Shown piece by piece: positions 62,394 through 64,000 of a stretch of DNA of 64,000 nt. This DNA is from Polaribacter dokdonensis. GTDB lineage: Bacteria; Bacteroidota; Bacteroidia; Flavobacteriales; Flavobacteriaceae. The stretch spans positions 2,439,501-2,503,500 of the forward strand of contig NZ_CP101505.1 in the NCBI RefSeq assembly GCF_024362345.1, written 5' to 3'. How positions within the stretch are numbered: the stretch's first letter is position 1; each line of letters starts with the position of its first letter. Both the position numbers and the translations under genes were made by a program. The notes under the pieces are model-generated. The model had not been told where the DNA came from, ran no database searches, and was given only the letters and a program-made list of their open reading frames with translations.

Positions 62394-62401
62394 TATATTT
62401 G
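62394..62401 (+). promoter_or_regulatory. -7 box of the gene at the right edge
   Basis: TATATTTG matches TAnnTTTG and lies 17 bases before ATG 62418, directly after the S41A peptidase stop codon. No -33 TTTG is visible at the usual spacing. Confidence 0.45.
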
Positions 62402-62417
62402 CAAGAGAAAATTTAGA

Positions 62418-64000
62418 ATGTTACATACCAAAAATATAGAAAGAACAAGGGCTCAAGAGTCTACAAACGCAATTGAGAAGTTGTATATTTCAATGCGTCA
62501 TTTATTTACAAGAGGGTTTTATAAACCTATGGGTGTTTCTGGTGAAACTTTACGTAAATCGTTATTGTTATTGCGTCCTGAAATTTATGGATCTATTGCA
62601 GAAGATAAAATTGAATTAGATGGTTTAGTTTATGTCATAGAAAGACTTCCTGAAGGAATAGAGCAATGTCAATTTATTAACCTTACAGCAGATGAAGGTT
62701 ATAAGAATTCGCATTTTAAGGCTATAATTCCACCAAAGAGAAGAAGAAATTGCTATAGAATAGATAAAGATCAAATGAATATTGAAATTACCAGAGGTAG
62801 ATCTGAGATTTATGATATTCTAACACATTTAACTTTTTTATTTATTGAATCGCATAAAATTCAAGAACGTGTCTCTATTAATGAAGGTGAAGATTTTACA
62901 AGAGAATGGCTTCACTTAGAGGATGTTGTTTTGCATAAAAAAGAAATATCTGAAGAAGAGAAAGAAGTAATTATTGTTCATTTAGGTAATATTTTAGGTA
63001 GAACTTTTGATGAGGTTTCTGCTACTTATAAAATATTTTCTACAGAAGAAAATCCGCATAAATTCTTTGGTTTAATTTATTGGTTAGGCAAATTAGCCAT
63101 CAAAGAAGTTTTAGAAGGTAAGAAAAGAACAGTAACATTTAGCTCACTTTTAATAGAGGAAATTGGACATCATATATATGGTGAAATTTGGGCAAATGAC
63201 ATCAAACATATTTTAAAAGAATATCAGTTATTGCAAAGACCATTGCATATTATAAGTGCAAATATGCACAGTGTTTTGAATTCAATTTATGCAAAAGGAG
63301 CTTTGCCAAAAGAAGCAGAAAATCATAAAGAATTTGAGTTATATCAACTATTAAGTAATTCAGACAGCAAGCCATTGCAGAAAAAAGTAATGGATTATGC
63401 ATCTAAAAACGGTTTGATTTATGTGAAAGATACATCTGGAACCAATATAAATGTTCAAATAATTGATACAGACAAAATAAATTTTGATGAATCTCCGTTT
63501 CAAAAACAGCATTCGTTAGAAGAAAAACCTGTGATTATAGTTATGGATTACGCTTTTGGTGAGCAAGCTTATGAAACTATGGATGAATTATTGAAACCTT
63601 ATGAAGCAGCAAATGAGGATAAGGTTCATTTAGATGTAAAATCTATTTCAATAATGGGTAAAGCTGGTATTTTAGAAGGTGGTAAAGGAGATATTATGAT
63701 TCCTTCTGCACATATTTTTGAAGGTACAGCAGATAATTATCCATTTAAAAATGAGTTAGACAAAGAAGATTTAGAGGGTTTTGGTGTAAAGGTTTTTGAT
63801 GGTTCTATGATTTCTGTTTTAGGAACATCTTTACAGAATAAAGATTTATTAAAATTCTTTCATGACTCAACCTGGAATGTAATTGGTTTAGAGATGGAGG
63901 GTGCACACTATCAAAAAGCTATACAATCTGCCTCTAAAATTAGAGGAAATATTTCTGAGGATGTAAAAGTTAGATATGCATATTATGCATCTGATAATCC
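62418..64000 (+). CDS. Large protein of unknown function, partial, phosphorylase-like C-terminal segment
   Basis: An open frame runs from ATG 62418 to the window end without a stop (527 codons seen). The N-terminal 350 residues are a mixed, mainly helical region with no motif I recognise. The part after about residue 370 (VIIVMDYAFGEQAYETMDELL) has IMGKAGILEGGKGDIMIP and, later, IGLEMEGAHYQKAI, which recall the nucleoside phosphorylase/nucleosidase fold, where a Gly-Lys-Gly-Asp loop and a MEG(A/M)x(Y/A) segment contact the nucleoside. I recall a Bacteroidota family DUF6909 of this kind, but the name is uncertain. Codon use and composition match its neighbours. There is no signal peptide. Confidence 0.65.
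   Translation, partial: MLHTKNIERTRAQESTNAIEKLYISMRHLFTRGFYKPMGVSGETLRKSLLLLRPEIYGSIAEDKIELDGLVYVIERLPEGIEQCQFINLTADEGYKNSHFKAIIPPKRRRNCYRIDKDQMNIEITRGRSEIYDILTHLTFLFIESHKIQERVSINEGEDFTREWLHLEDVVLHKKEISEEEKEVIIVHLGNILGRTFDEVSATYKIFSTEENPHKFFGLIYWLGKLAIKEVLEGKKRTVTFSSLLIEEIGHHIYGEIWANDIKHILKEYQLLQRPLHIISANMHSVLNSIYAKGALPKEAENHKEFELYQLLSNSDSKPLQKKVMDYASKNGLIYVKDTSGTNINVQIIDTDKINFDESPFQKQHSLEEKPVIIVMDYAFGEQAYETMDELLKPYEAANEDKVHLDVKSISIMGKAGILEGGKGDIMIPSAHIFEGTADNYPFKNELDKEDLEGFGVKVFDGSMISVLGTSLQNKDLLKFFHDSTWNVIGLEMEGAHYQKAIQSASKIRGNISEDVKVRYAYYASDN

Overview
The window looks like chromosomal core DNA from a member of the Flavobacteriaceae (Bacteroidota), probably a marine genus close to Polaribacter or Tenacibaculum. 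The base composition is strongly AT-rich by eye. There are gliding and type IX secretion markers (GldH, a PorZ-like propeller protein with a C-terminal sorting domain), many Bacteroidota-restricted families (DUF5916, DUF4837, DUF2452, CNGKC-type small proteins), the gene order rplM-rpsI-rpsB-tsf, and promoters of the Bacteroidota TTTG-N(17-23)-TAnnTTTG type. The genus is inferred, not shown.

Layout. 1-7366: the 3' end of a rhodanese-like gene, then a secreted 1096-residue TPR plus MORN-variant protein and two secreted DUF3857/transglutaminase-like proteins, one with an intact Cys-His-Asp triad and one degenerate. 7434-10262 (minus): the ribosomal operon L13-S9-S2-EF-Ts with its own promoter and structured spacers. 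10500-17235: a DUF5916 outer-membrane protein, glnS with a small lipoprotein gene, a zinc-ribbon protein, a folB cluster with two VOC proteins, and tRNA-Cys. 17374-26227: CotH-like protein, MBL hydrolase, subtilase lipoprotein, M1 peptidase lipoprotein, then LysE transporter, PaaE-like reductase and asd on the minus strand. 26579-36799: trhO, RicT-like PSP1 protein, gldH, PBP1A, a CoA transferase pair, exonuclease III, an MltD-like lytic transglycosylase and a DUF4837 lipoprotein. 36920-49499: DUF1761 protein, trpS, plsC, hemolysin III, CYTH protein, methyltransferase, porZ-recO-TonB receptor, SdpI protein, tesB and a FemAB-like acyltransferase. 49694-55476: an RND tripartite efflux operon. 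55543-58910: a 43-residue membrane protein, a Crp/Fnr regulator, thioredoxin, a TPMT-like methyltransferase, a His/Met-rich outer-membrane barrel and a CNGKC small protein. 59023-64000: glutaryl-CoA dehydrogenase, rnpA, a C-terminal processing peptidase and the start of a large protein of unknown function that runs off the window.

Most of the window is ordinary housekeeping sequence. I see no CRISPR array, phage, insertion sequence or recognisable defence island. The least explained parts are: the TPR/MORN plus paired transglutaminase locus with a terminator-like hairpin directly before its first start codon; two palindromes sharing the half-site ATTTCTGATA, which precede the 43-residue membrane protein gene and the His/Met-rich barrel gene on either side of a Crp/Fnr gene; hairpins before rpsB; one copy of what looks like a flavobacterial intergenic repeat at 26358-26440; and the unknown protein at the right edge. 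Positions, motifs and repeats were read by eye; family names come from recognition, not from a search.
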